Shown in pieces: positions 16,234-25,328 of a stretch of 64,000 nucleotides of DNA (its first letter is position 1; every line of letters starts with the position of its first letter). The notes below the pieces were generated by a model that was not told where the DNA came from, searched no databases, and worked only from the letters and a program-made list of their open reading frames with translations. The position numbers and the translations under genes were made by a program. This DNA is from Methylotuvimicrobium sp018830325. Its GTDB lineage: Bacteria > Pseudomonadota > Gammaproteobacteria > Methylococcales > Methylomonadaceae. The stretch spans positions 2,666,001 to 2,730,000 of the forward strand of contig NZ_CP173170.1 of the NCBI RefSeq assembly GCF_044788715.1, read 5' to 3'.

Positions 16234-17391
16234 TTATCCAGTCAATTTGTCAAAAAAACTTTTTACACCATCCATCCAAGAATGTTCTTGAGGACTGTGC
16301 TGCTTACCGCCGCCGGTTAAAGACTCGCCCAGTTTTTCAATCATCTCTTTTTGTTCCTTGGTTAAATGCACAGGCGTTTCGATTTGCACGCGGCAGAGCA
16401 AATCGCCGATAGCGCCTCCGCGAACCGGCTTCACCCCTTTGCCACGCAATCGGAATAATTTACCGGTTTGAGTTTCAGCGGGAATTTTCAATTTGACCCG
16501 GCCATCTAAAGTCGGTACTTGCAATTCGCCGCCAAGGCAAGCGGTCGGGAAACTGATCGGTACTTCGCAATACAAATTGGCCCCATCGCGGGTAAATATC
16601 GGATGATCCTTAACATGAACCTGAACGTACAAGTCGCCGGCCGGTCCGCCGCCCTTACCGGCTTCACCTTCTCCGGACAAACGAATTCGATCGCCGGTAT
16701 CGACGCCGGGAGGCACTTTGACCGACAATGTTTTAGTATCCTGAACCCGGCCCTGTCCATGACATTTCCGGCAAGGGTCTTTGATTTGCTTACCGGTTCC
16801 GCCGCACGTCGGACAGGTTTGTTGAACCGAGAAAAAACCTTGTTGCATCCGAACTTGGCCATGGCCATGACAGGTCGAGCATGTGACCGGAGAAGAGCCT
16901 TTTTTTGCACCGGATCCATGGCATTCGTCACACACGACCATGACCGGCACGCGAATTTTTGCCTCTGTTCCGCCTACCGCTTCTTCTAGGGTTAACTCAA
17001 GGTTGTAACGAAGATCGGCACCACGCTGAACACCGCCGCGAGTTCGTCCTCCGCCACCAAAAATATCGCCGAAAACATCGCCGAAGACATCACTAAAACT
17101 TTCGCCGCTGAATCCCCCGCCGCCAAAACCTCCGAAACCGCCCGGACCGCCACCCATCGATGCATCGACGCCGGCATGGCCGAATTGATCGTATGCGGAT
17201 CTTTTTTTAGGGTCGGATAAAATCTCATAAGCCTCTTTTATTTGCTTAAATTTTGCTTCGGCTTCATCAGGATTATCCTTGTTTCTATCCGGATGGAATT
17301 TCATTGCCATGCGGCGGTAACTTTTTTTGATTTCCGCGTCGCTGGCGTTTCTATCGACGCCGAGAAGCTTATAGTAATCTTCTTTTGCCAT
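16234..17391 (-). CDS. dnaJ: Co-chaperone DnaJ (Hsp40)
   Basis: 385 residues. J-domain with HPD at 33-35, a Gly/Phe-rich linker (about 75-115), four zinc motifs (CDECHGSG, CSTCHGHG, CPTCGGTG, CRKCHGQG) and the C-terminal substrate-binding domains. It stimulates the ATPase of DnaK and delivers unfolded clients. It lies 152 bases after dnaK and 4 bases before dapB. Confidence 0.98.
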   Translation of the reverse strand: MAKEDYYKLLGVDRNASDAEIKKSYRRMAMKFHPDRNKDNPDEAEAKFKQIKEAYEILSDPKKRSAYDQFGHAGVDASMGGGPGGFGGFGGGGFSGESFSDVFGDVFGDIFGGGGRTRGGVQRGADLRYNLELTLEEAVGGTEAKIRVPVMVVCDECHGSGAKKGSSPVTCSTCHGHGQVRMQQGFFSVQQTCPTCGGTGKQIKDPCRKCHGQGRVQDTKTLSVKVPPGVDTGDRIRLSGEGEAGKGGGPAGDLYVQVHVKDHPIFTRDGANLYCEVPISFPTACLGGELQVPTLDGRVKLKIPAETQTGKLFRLRGKGVKPVRGGAIGDLLCRVQIETPVHLTKEQKEMIEKLGESLTGGGKQHSPQEHSWMDGVKSFFDKLTG

Positions 17392-17543
17392 GTCTATTAA
17401 TTATCGTTCGATACAGTCCCATTATTTCCCGTAGAAATAAAGACTCGATTGAGTAGCGTTATAAAACACCATGCTTTGGTACTATCAAATTCGGCGCCGG
17501 TCAACATACCTTAAACGGCAAGTCGAACAGCGCCGGCATGGAA

Positions 17544-19478
17544 TTATTTCTTGTCGTCGTCTTTGACTTCTTCAAACTCGGCATCGACAACACCATCGTC
17601 GGTTGCTGACGAGCTTGTCGATGATTGCTGACCGGCCTCCGCACCGCCTTCAGCTTCGGCTTTTTGCGCATAAACGCGCTCGGCCAGTTTACCGGACAAT
17701 TCGGTCAGCGCATTGGTTTTGGTCTCGATCGCCTCTTTGTCATTGCCTTTGAGAACGTCTTTTAATTCATTGATCGCAGTTTCGATCGCCGATTTTTCAT
17801 CGCCGGAAACCTGGTCGCCGAGCTCCTTCATCGATTTTTCGGTGGCATTCATGATCCCTTCCGCATGATTCCGTGCACTCACCAGTTCGGTCACTTTGCG
17901 GTCTTCATCAGCATGCGCCTCGGCATCCTTGACCATGCGATCGACTTCATCATCGGATAGACCGCTAGAGGCCTTGATCACGATTGATTGTTTTTTACCG
18001 GTCGCTTTGTCTTTGGCCGAGACATTCAAGATACCATTTGCGTCAATATCGAAAGTCACCTCGACTTGTGGAACGCCGCGCGGTGCGGGTGGGATATCGG
18101 CCAAATCGAAACGACCCAGTGATTTATTACCGCTCGCAACTTCCCGTTCGCCTTGTAAAACATGAACCGTTACAGCGGTTTGATTGTCGTCCGCCGTTGA
18201 AAAAACCTGTGAAGCATTGGTCGGAATCGTTGTGTTTTTCTCGATCAATTTAGTCATTACACCGCCTAAGGTTTCGATGCCGAGCGATAGAGGCGTTACA
18301 TCGAGCAACAATACATCTTTAACATCGCCGCCTAATACGCCAGCCTGAATCGCTGCACCTAAGGCAACTGCTTCATCCGGATTAACATCCTTACGCGGCT
18401 CTTTGCCGAAAATCGATTTAACGAATTCTTGAACGCGAGGCATTCGAGTTTGACCGCCGACCAAAATTACATCGTCAATGTCCGACGCGGATAAGCCTGC
18501 GTCTTTTAGCGCCATTAGGCATGGGGCTTTGGTTTTATCAATCAGATCATCTACCAAGGATTCCAATTTAGACCGAGTTAATTTGACATTTAAATGTTTT
18601 GGTCCTGTCGCATCGGCCGTGACATAAGGCAGATTGATATCGGTTTGTTGCGAAGACGACAATTCGATTTTGGCTTTTTCAGCGGCTTCTTTGAGTCGTT
18701 GCAGCGCTAATGGATCGCTGTGCAAATCGATACCGTTGTCGCGTTTGAATTCGTCGGCCAGAAAATCGATAATTCTGAGGTCGAAGTCTTCACCGCCGAG
18801 GAAGGTATCGCCATTGGTCGACAAGACTTCGAACTGATGCTCTCCTTCGATCTCGGCGATTTCAATGATTGAAATATCGAATGTACCGCCGCCTAAGTCG
18901 TACACGGCAATTTTCATATCGCCTTTCGGCTTGTCCATCCCGAATGCCAGTGCCGCTGCGGTCGGTTCGTTGATAATGCGTTTGACGTCGAGACCCGCAA
19001 TGCGGCCCGCGTCTTTAGTTGCCTGACGTTGAGAATCGTTAAAATAAGCCGGTACGGTAATGACCGCTTCTTTGACTTCTTCGCCTAGGTAGGCTTCGGC
19101 GTCTTTTTTCAGCTTCATCAAGACCCGAGCCGACACTTCGGGCGCGGCCATTTTTTTACCGTGACATTCAACCCAAGCGTCACCATTATCGGCCGGTACG
19201 ATTTTGTAAGGCACCATTTTGATATCTTTTTGCACGACATCGTCTTTGAAACGGCGGCCGATTAAACGCTTGATAGCAAATAAGGTGTTTTCGGGATTGG
19301 TTACCGCCTGACGCTTGGCCGATTGTCCGACGAGCACCTCGTCATCTTTGGTGAATGCGATGACTGAAGGCGTGGTTCTGGCGCCTTCGCTATTTTCGAT
19401 GACGCGTGCGGTGCCGTTTTCGAGCACAGCCACGCAAGAATTGGTGGTTCCTAAATCTATTCCGATTATTTTAGCCAT
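17544..19478 (-). CDS. dnaK: Chaperone DnaK (Hsp70)
   Basis: 644 residues with the GIDLGTTNSC start, the phosphate loops (VYDLGGGTFDISI, LVGGQTRMP), the linker DVLLLDVTPLSLGIETLGG and a C-terminal lid ending in an acidic tail. Works with DnaJ and GrpE. A sigma-32-type promoter lies in the 69-base gap after grpE, so dnaK can be raised on its own in heat shock beyond the HrcA-controlled transcript. Confidence 0.98.
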   Translation of the reverse strand: MAKIIGIDLGTTNSCVAVLENGTARVIENSEGARTTPSVIAFTKDDEVLVGQSAKRQAVTNPENTLFAIKRLIGRRFKDDVVQKDIKMVPYKIVPADNGDAWVECHGKKMAAPEVSARVLMKLKKDAEAYLGEEVKEAVITVPAYFNDSQRQATKDAGRIAGLDVKRIINEPTAAALAFGMDKPKGDMKIAVYDLGGGTFDISIIEIAEIEGEHQFEVLSTNGDTFLGGEDFDLRIIDFLADEFKRDNGIDLHSDPLALQRLKEAAEKAKIELSSSQQTDINLPYVTADATGPKHLNVKLTRSKLESLVDDLIDKTKAPCLMALKDAGLSASDIDDVILVGGQTRMPRVQEFVKSIFGKEPRKDVNPDEAVALGAAIQAGVLGGDVKDVLLLDVTPLSLGIETLGGVMTKLIEKNTTIPTNASQVFSTADDNQTAVTVHVLQGEREVASGNKSLGRFDLADIPPAPRGVPQVEVTFDIDANGILNVSAKDKATGKKQSIVIKASSGLSDDEVDRMVKDAEAHADEDRKVTELVSARNHAEGIMNATEKSMKELGDQVSGDEKSAIETAINELKDVLKGNDKEAIETKTNALTELSGKLAERVYAQKAEAEGGAEAGQQSSTSSSATDDGVVDAEFEEVKDDDKK

Positions 19479-19524
19479 TGATTGCTCCAGACTTGAGAGT
19501 GTATTTAAAAATTAGTTGATTACG

Positions 19525-19552
19525 ATATGGGGGCTGTTTTAATCTGTTCAAG
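19525..19552 (-). promoter_or_regulatory. Sigma-32-type promoter of dnaK
   Basis: Read on the minus strand: CTTGAAC (19552-19546), 13 bases, then CCCCATAT (19532-19525), a near-perfect heat-shock promoter. The -35 overlaps the grpE stop codon (TGA at 19550-19548), leaving about 46 bases of leader to the dnaK ATG. Confidence 0.8.
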
Positions 19553-20195
19553 CCTGCTCATCGATTTTTGGTGATTCTTGCGGAGGATTGTCCTCGGCTT
19601 TGGCGACAACAACCATTGCCGGACGCAACAGCCGCCCATTCAATACATAGCCTTTCTGAAATACATTAATGACCGAGTTCGGTTCGGCATCGACAGATGG
19701 TTGCATGGCCATCGCCTGATGCAACTCAGGATCAAACGGTTGTCCTAGCGGATTAACCACTTCTATATTGAATTTAGAAAAAACGGCTTCGAATTGTTTC
19801 AATGTCAATTCGCTGCCTTCTCGAAACTTTTGCACTTCGGGGCTATCACCGATAGCGGCTTGCAAACCAAGCTCCAAACTATCGACAACAGTCAATAATT
19901 CTTTGGCAAAATTTTCCAATGCAAACTTATGGGCGTTTTCCAAATCCTTTTGGGTTCTTCTTTTCAGGTTTTCCATTTCCGCTTGTATGCGCAATACTTT
20001 ATCCCAATTTTCTGTAGCCTTTTGTTCGGCTGCTTCAAGCTTTTGAGATAACTCTTCGACATTAACCTTTTGGGCCGCCTGCGGCTGACTGTTTTCGTCT
20101 ATATTGTTATCAACCTGCGCATCGGCGCCTTGCTCCAAAATAGTTTCGGCTTGCTCGTCCGCTGCCTTTTCCGGCAACTCCTGCTCGTTACTCAT
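19548..20195 (-). CDS. grpE: Nucleotide exchange factor GrpE
   Basis: 215 residues from the ATG at 20195, chosen for its GGAG ribosome site and the acidic N-terminus MSNEQELPEK. An upstream in-frame start would add 12 residues lacking family features. A long coiled coil (about 40-110) precedes the conserved core LLTVVDSLELGLQA and the C-terminal beta domain (NVFQKGYVLNGRLLRPAMVVVAK). It releases ADP from DnaK. 70 bases separate it from hrcA. Confidence 0.96.
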   Translation of the reverse strand: MSNEQELPEKAADEQAETILEQGADAQVDNNIDENSQPQAAQKVNVEELSQKLEAAEQKATENWDKVLRIQAEMENLKRRTQKDLENAHKFALENFAKELLTVVDSLELGLQAAIGDSPEVQKFREGSELTLKQFEAVFSKFNIEVVNPLGQPFDPELHQAMAMQPSVDAEPNSVINVFQKGYVLNGRLLRPAMVVVAKAEDNPPQESPKIDEQA

Positions 20196-20265
20196 TATTA
20201 AACTCCGGTTTAAATAAAAAACGGTCCGCATCCGCGGGAGAACTCTATTTCAAGAAATGTGGGGC

Positions 20266-21309
20266 TTATGTTTTGGGATTCAAGGCCGCGCCTAATAATT
20301 TTGCCGTTACATCGACAAAAGGAATCACTCTTTCATAAGCCATTCGCGTGGGGCCTATTACGCCTAAAACACCGACCACTTGTTCGTTAATCGAGTATGG
20401 TGCGGTGACCAGACTGCATTGTTCGAATGCGTGATAACCGGATTCCTCACCGATAAAAATTTGTACGCCTTCGGCATTTAAGCATTGATCGAGTAAATGA
20501 ATAACACCTCGCTTTTGACTGAAAGCATCGAATAGCTCCTTGAGCCTCTCCATGTCCGATAATTCGGAAAAACCCATTAGATTCGTCTCGCCGCTTAACA
20601 CATAATCTTCATCCGACTTTTCGGGATCGAGTGCCAACTTAGCCATTTGTACCGCGTCTAACATTTCCCGGTTCATTTGTTCTTGGGCGTCTTTGAGCTC
20701 TTTCAGCACGGCCTTTCTGACTGCTGCCAGGCTCAATCCGGAATAGACGGAATTTAAATAATTGGCCGCTTGCTGCAATTGTGCAGGCGTAAATTGTTTT
20801 GAGGTATGGAGGATTTTATTATGCACTTCCTGTTCATTAGTCACGAAAATGACCAATACGCGGGTGTTGGATAACGGCAAAAACTCGATATGGCGTAAAC
20901 TGACCAGTTCGCGCTTGGGCAATGTCACGACACCGGCCATCCGCGTGACGTCGGATAATATTCTCGATGCCACCCCGATGACATCATTAACGTTATCTTT
21001 AGCAATTAAATTTTTGCGCAAGAGTTTAAGTTCTTCCGAGTTCAGAGGCTTTACCGTGAGCAACGAATCGATAAACAAACGATAGCCACTCACGGTCGGC
21101 ACCCGGCCTGCACTAGTGTGCGGAGAACGAATCAATCCCATGTCTTCCAGATCGGCCATGACATTACGAATCGTTGCAGGACTCAATTTTAATTCGGTAT
21201 CCTTAGATAAGGCACGCGAACCTACCGGTTGTCCGTCTTGGATATAACGTTCAACCAATGCTTTCAATAATTGCAGCGATCTTTCGTTCAACACCTGATT
21301 ATTATTCAC
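20266..21309 (-). CDS. hrcA: Heat-inducible repressor HrcA
   Basis: 347 residues. The N-terminal winged helix (SPATIRNVMADLEDMGLI, then SPHTSAGRVPT) and the C-terminal GAF-like domain (GVLGVIGPTRMAYERVI) are typical. It binds CIRCE operators and needs GroEL for activity (family knowledge). Its own promoter has a CIRCE element directly after the -10, so it is autoregulated and probably represses the whole grpE-dnaK-dnaJ transcript. Confidence 0.97.
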   Translation of the reverse strand: MNNNQVLNERSLQLLKALVERYIQDGQPVGSRALSKDTELKLSPATIRNVMADLEDMGLIRSPHTSAGRVPTVSGYRLFIDSLLTVKPLNSEELKLLRKNLIAKDNVNDVIGVASRILSDVTRMAGVVTLPKRELVSLRHIEFLPLSNTRVLVIFVTNEQEVHNKILHTSKQFTPAQLQQAANYLNSVYSGLSLAAVRKAVLKELKDAQEQMNREMLDAVQMAKLALDPEKSDEDYVLSGETNLMGFSELSDMERLKELFDAFSQKRGVIHLLDQCLNAEGVQIFIGEESGYHAFEQCSLVTAPYSINEQVVGVLGVIGPTRMAYERVIPFVDVTAKLLGAALNPKT

Positions 21310-21327
21310 ATTAAACCCTCTAGCTTA

Positions 21328-21354
21328 TTAGCACTCTACCTCATCGAGTGCCAG
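21328..21354 (-). promoter_or_regulatory. CIRCE operator of hrcA
   Basis: TTAGCACTC-N9-GAGTGCCAG on the plus strand, against the consensus TTAGCACTC-N9-GAGTGCTAA: the left arm is perfect and the right has 2 mismatches. It begins 6 bases after the -10 of the hrcA promoter. Confidence 0.92.
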
Positions 21355-21360
21355 CGGCGC

Positions 21361-21389
21361 AAATTAGCAGTTCACCCCCTGCTTGTCAA
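21361..21389 (-). promoter_or_regulatory. Sigma-70 promoter of hrcA
   Basis: On the minus strand TTGACA (21389-21384), a 17-base spacer, then TAATTT (21366-21361). The -35 and spacing are ideal, and CIRCE overlaps the expected start point. Confidence 0.85.
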
Positions 21390-21427
21390 TACTAGCAAAT
21401 ACAACTCCATCACAGCCCTCATCCCCC

Positions 21428-21472
21428 TTTAACCTTTAACCTTTAACTTTTCATCTTTCATCTTTCCCCTTA
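21428..21472 (+). repeat. Short tandem repeats upstream of nadK
   Basis: CTTTAAC is repeated about three times, followed by CATCTTT repeats. A related run of TTTCATC units occurs at 58446-58468. Low-complexity DNA between divergent hrcA and nadK. Confidence 0.55.
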
Positions 21473-21525
21473 TCCCTTGACTTATTGAGTATAATTCGAT
21501 CAAATCCTTTCTTAAATTAACGACA

Positions 21526-22407
21526 ATGCACAGCTCATTCAAAACCATCGGCATTATCGGTAAAGCCAGCGACCCCGGAATTGCCGAAACTTTAGCGATT
21601 CTTTACCGTTATCTTAAACAGCATGACTATACCGTCATAATAGACCGCTTGAGTGCTAAATTTATAACGGAATCCGGCGTTGAAAGCTCGGCCATCGAGA
21701 CTATTGGACAGCGCTGCGACCTGATTATCGCCGCTGGTGGCGACGGTACGTTTTTATCTGCCGCGCGTGCAATCGCCCAATACGACATTCCACTAGTCGG
21801 GATCAATTTGGGACGCCTCGGGTTTTTGGTCGACATTTCGCCCTATGAACTATTGCCTAAGCTCAATAACATTTTAACAGGCCATTATAGCGAGGAAAGG
21901 CGTTACTTATTAAGGACCAAAATCATACGCGACCACCGCGTCTTTAACGAGCAGACTGCCGTTAACGAAGTCGTCGTACATCGATGGGTAACACCCAGCA
22001 TGATAGAAATCGTCACGCACATTAATGGCGTCTATCTAAACTCTCAGCGTTCAGACGGCATGATCGTCTCGACTCCGACCGGTTCGACCGCTTATTCGTT
22101 GTCGGCGGGCGGCCCGATTTTGCACCCCTCTCTGAATGCCTTGGTTTTGGTACCGCTTAATCCTCATACGCTATCGAATCGCCCAATCGTCATTGACGAT
22201 TCGGCCGAAATCGAAATCAGCTTCTGTCAAACTAAACAAATCAATGCCTTAGTCACCTGCGATCATCTCGAAATACCCGAAGTATTGATCAGTGATAAAA
22301 TTTTGATAAAAAAAGACCCGAAACCGATTAGAATTCTCCATCCCGAAGGACACGATTTTTTTGAAATCCTCAGAAAAAAACTCAACTGGAGCGGCGGTTA
22401 TCCTTAA
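21526..22407 (+). CDS. nadK: NAD kinase
   Basis: 293 residues. It phosphorylates NAD+ to NADP+. The signature GGDGTFL (71-77), NEVVVHRW and DGMIVSTPTGSTAYSLSAGG are present. The gene is divergent from hrcA and is followed after 9 bases by recN, the same order as in E. coli, with which it is probably co-transcribed. Confidence 0.97.
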   Translation: MHSSFKTIGIIGKASDPGIAETLAILYRYLKQHDYTVIIDRLSAKFITESGVESSAIETIGQRCDLIIAAGGDGTFLSAARAIAQYDIPLVGINLGRLGFLVDISPYELLPKLNNILTGHYSEERRYLLRTKIIRDHRVFNEQTAVNEVVVHRWVTPSMIEIVTHINGVYLNSQRSDGMIVSTPTGSTAYSLSAGGPILHPSLNALVLVPLNPHTLSNRPIVIDDSAEIEISFCQTKQINALVTCDHLEIPEVLISDKILIKKDPKPIRILHPEGHDFFEILRKKLNWSGGYP

Positions 22408-22416
22408 CTCATTCTC

Positions 22417-24108
22417 ATGCTATTAAATCTTTCCATTAACGACCTAGCTGTCGTCAAAACATTAGACTTGGATATGAACGGCGGAATGTCGGTTTTGACA
22501 GGCGAAACCGGCGCCGGAAAATCGATTTTATTGACCGCACTGGGTTTAGCACTCGGCGATCGAGCCGATTCCGGCTATATTCGACCGAACAGCAAACGTG
22601 CTGAAATCAATTTAGAATTCGATTTATCCGATGCTCCTAAGGCGAAAACATGGCTTGAAGAAAACGAACTGGATGATGAGCAACACTGCCTGATTAGACG
22701 AGTTATCAACCATGACGGTCGATCAAAAGCCTATATCAACAATCGCCCGGTTACATTACAAACTTTACAAGAACTGAGCGAAAAGCTAGTTGAAATACAC
22801 GGACAGCATGCACATTTGACTTTACTCCATAGCGAAGAGCAACGCCGATTGTTGGATGTGTTTGCCGGCAATCAAGCCCTATTGGAGCAAGTCAATGCCT
22901 GTTTCCAACAGTGGCAGCAAAGCAATCGGGAGTTACAAGCCCTGAAAAAAGCCAGTGTCGATAGTATCGAGCGCGAGGAATTATTACGTTACCAACTCGA
23001 CGAATTACAACAACTCGACTTGAACAAATTCAATTATGCCGAAATTGTGGATGAACACAGTAAACTAGCGCATTTGGAAGAGATTCTATCGACCGGACAT
23101 CGGCAACTCGATTTGCTCTATGAAAACGACGAACAATCGCTCAATCGTCTGCTGCTGCAATCGACTCATGCTTTGAATGATTTAACGCGTTTTGCGCCGG
23201 ACATCGAATCTATCAACGGCATTTTAAACGAAGCACAAATTCAGATTGAAGAAGCCGCTCACCAATTGCGTCGTTATTTGGACAACCTAGAAGCCGACCC
23301 GTTAAGACTGGAAGTGCTGGAAAATCAAATCGGCATGATTCAAAGTCTCTGCCGTAAGCATCATGTTCAGCCGGAAGAATTGCCTGAGCTAGCTACCAAT
23401 CTCGAACAAGAACTCAACAACCTGACACACAGCGGCGAACGAATCGATAGCTTGACCGATAAAGTTGAAAAACTGCTCGCTAAATACGGTGAAATAGCAG
23501 ATCAATTGACACGACAACGCCAACAAGGCGGCCAGCAGTTGCAAACCCGAATTTCGGCGATGATCAAAGAACTCGGCATGCCTCAAGGCGAATTTATCGT
23601 GAAAATTTCGCCGCTAAATAGCTCGCTCCCGCGCACCGATGGACAAGATAAAGTGGAATTTCTAGTGAGCGCCAACCCGGGGCTTCCGGCCAAACCGCTG
23701 GCTAAAGTTGCCTCCGGCGGAGAGTTATCGCGCATTAGTTTAGCGATTCAAGTCACGACTAGTCACGACAAAACCACGCCGACGATGATCTTCGACGAAG
23801 TCGACTCCGGAATCGGCGGCAGCATTGCCGAAATTGTCGGACAAAAGCTACGCGCCTTGAGCCTCAATCGACAAGTTATGTGCGTTACACATCTGCCACA
23901 AGTCGCATCGCAAGCCCATCATCATTTGTATGTGTCTAAAAATAACCGAAGCGATATCACGACATCCAATGTCAGGCCGCTCAACACCGAAGAACGCGTC
24001 GAAGAAATCGCTCGCATGCTCGGCGGCGTTAACATTACCGAGAACACCTTGGCCCATGCCCGAGAAATGCTTTTTCAATCGATCACCGACACTTCGTCGG
24101 TTTCATAA
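22417..24108 (+). CDS. recN: DNA repair protein RecN
   Basis: 563 residues, an SMC-like ATPase for double-strand break repair. Walker A GETGAGKS (29-36), long coiled-coil arms (about 150-370), ABC signature GGELSRISLA and Walker B MIFDEVDSGIGG are all intact. No LexA-type box was noticed in front, which fits its position as second gene behind nadK. Confidence 0.97.
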   Translation: MLLNLSINDLAVVKTLDLDMNGGMSVLTGETGAGKSILLTALGLALGDRADSGYIRPNSKRAEINLEFDLSDAPKAKTWLEENELDDEQHCLIRRVINHDGRSKAYINNRPVTLQTLQELSEKLVEIHGQHAHLTLLHSEEQRRLLDVFAGNQALLEQVNACFQQWQQSNRELQALKKASVDSIEREELLRYQLDELQQLDLNKFNYAEIVDEHSKLAHLEEILSTGHRQLDLLYENDEQSLNRLLLQSTHALNDLTRFAPDIESINGILNEAQIQIEEAAHQLRRYLDNLEADPLRLEVLENQIGMIQSLCRKHHVQPEELPELATNLEQELNNLTHSGERIDSLTDKVEKLLAKYGEIADQLTRQRQQGGQQLQTRISAMIKELGMPQGEFIVKISPLNSSLPRTDGQDKVEFLVSANPGLPAKPLAKVASGGELSRISLAIQVTTSHDKTTPTMIFDEVDSGIGGSIAEIVGQKLRALSLNRQVMCVTHLPQVASQAHHHLYVSKNNRSDITTSNVRPLNTEERVEEIARMLGGVNITENTLAHAREMLFQSITDTSSVS

Positions 24109-24125
24109 CATAGGAAAAACAAAGA

Positions 24126-25151
24126 ATGATCCGTTTTCCAGCAGAATGGGAAAAACAATCCGCCGTACTGATTGCATGGCCCGATCAAGCCGGCGATTTC
24201 GGAGCGAATCTCAACGACGTCGAACAAAGCTATCGCTTCATCGCGGAAACGATCAGTCGTTATGAATCGTTGATCATCGTGTGCAAGAATGCGGCCCACC
24301 AGCAGCTCATTGAAACGCTATTACAAAACGGCAAATCCGCGATTCGCTTCATACACGCCGAGTACAACGACATTTGGGTTCGAGACACCGCATTTCTGAC
24401 CGTCGAAAAAGACGGCAAGCCGCTGTTACTGAATTTCCGTTTCAACGGCTGGGGCGGAAAATACGAGTACGCGGCTGACAACGCTTTGAATTGGAATATG
24501 CTGAAAAACGCTCCGTTCGCAAACAACCCGCATCTCGATATCGATATGGTACTCGAAGGCGGCAGCGTCGAAAGCGACGGCAAAGGCACGATATTGACGA
24601 CCAAACAATGCCTGCTCAATCCGAACCGAAATCCGGATTTGAGCAGGGAGCAAATCGAGGCGCAATTACAAAAGCATTTCGGCGCCGAACGCGTGTTGTG
24701 GATCGATCAGGAAAATCTTGACGGGGATGACACCGATGCCCATATCGACACGCTCGCTCGCTTCTGTAGCCCCGATACGATCGCCTATACCAGCAGCAAC
24801 GATCCGTCCGAGAAGCATTACCAAAGCCTGAAAAACATGGAGACTCAGCTTAAGGCGCTAAAAACCGCCAGCGGCGAACCCTACAAATTAGTTGCTCTGG
24901 ATTTGCCGAAGCCGATTTTCGATGAAGACGGCAAGCGTTTACCCGCCAATTATTCGAACTTTCTGGTCATTAATGATGCTGTCATGGTCCCAGTCTACGA
25001 TGACCCAATGGATCGAACCGCCGTCGATAAACTAGCTGAATGTTTTCCGCAACACGAAATCATTGCCACGCCCTGTCGGCCGATCGTGCATCAATACGGC
25101 AGCCTGCATTGCATGACGATGCAATTTCCGGCAAATATCGCGATAGATTAA
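24126..25151 (+). CDS. aguA: Agmatine deiminase
   Basis: 341 residues. Converts agmatine to N-carbamoylputrescine and ammonia. Family marks are visible: the WVRDTAF block, EGGSVESDGKGTILTT, CLLNPNRNP, and the catalytic cysteine in the C-terminal GSLHCMTMQFP. It starts 17 bases after recN. The partner amidase follows 178 bases later, together giving putrescine from arginine. Confidence 0.96.
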   Translation: MIRFPAEWEKQSAVLIAWPDQAGDFGANLNDVEQSYRFIAETISRYESLIIVCKNAAHQQLIETLLQNGKSAIRFIHAEYNDIWVRDTAFLTVEKDGKPLLLNFRFNGWGGKYEYAADNALNWNMLKNAPFANNPHLDIDMVLEGGSVESDGKGTILTTKQCLLNPNRNPDLSREQIEAQLQKHFGAERVLWIDQENLDGDDTDAHIDTLARFCSPDTIAYTSSNDPSEKHYQSLKNMETQLKALKTASGEPYKLVALDLPKPIFDEDGKRLPANYSNFLVINDAVMVPVYDDPMDRTAVDKLAECFPQHEIIATPCRPIVHQYGSLHCMTMQFPANIAID

Positions 25152-25237
25152 GGAATAAGGATTTCGCGATAAATAAAGTCCAGGAACTATAAGCTTTGCT
25201 GAGGGCTCGGTAACTCGCTTAATAAAGCGCCATGAAT
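25152..25237. repeat. Half of a family A repeat (A3)
   Basis: The left part AAGGATTTCGCGATAAATAA...GGCTCGGTAACTCGCTTAAT and the start of the core are present, but the right half is missing. It lies between aguA and aguB. Confidence 0.6.
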
Positions 25238-25328
25238 TTTAACCTGCAAAGGGTATAACTGTATAACTGGGCCCGGCGATTGGCGATATAATATTGAATT
25301 TTTAGAACCGCAGTCATATCTCACAATT

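Noticed and set aside
20205..20255. CTTGAAA before grpE as a third sigma-32 promoter
   Set aside because: The -35 is good, but no CCCCAT-like -10 lies at the right distance (only CCCGCGGAT).
22408..22416. LexA box before recN
   Set aside because: Only 9 bases separate nadK and recN and no CTG-N10-CAG was seen nearby.
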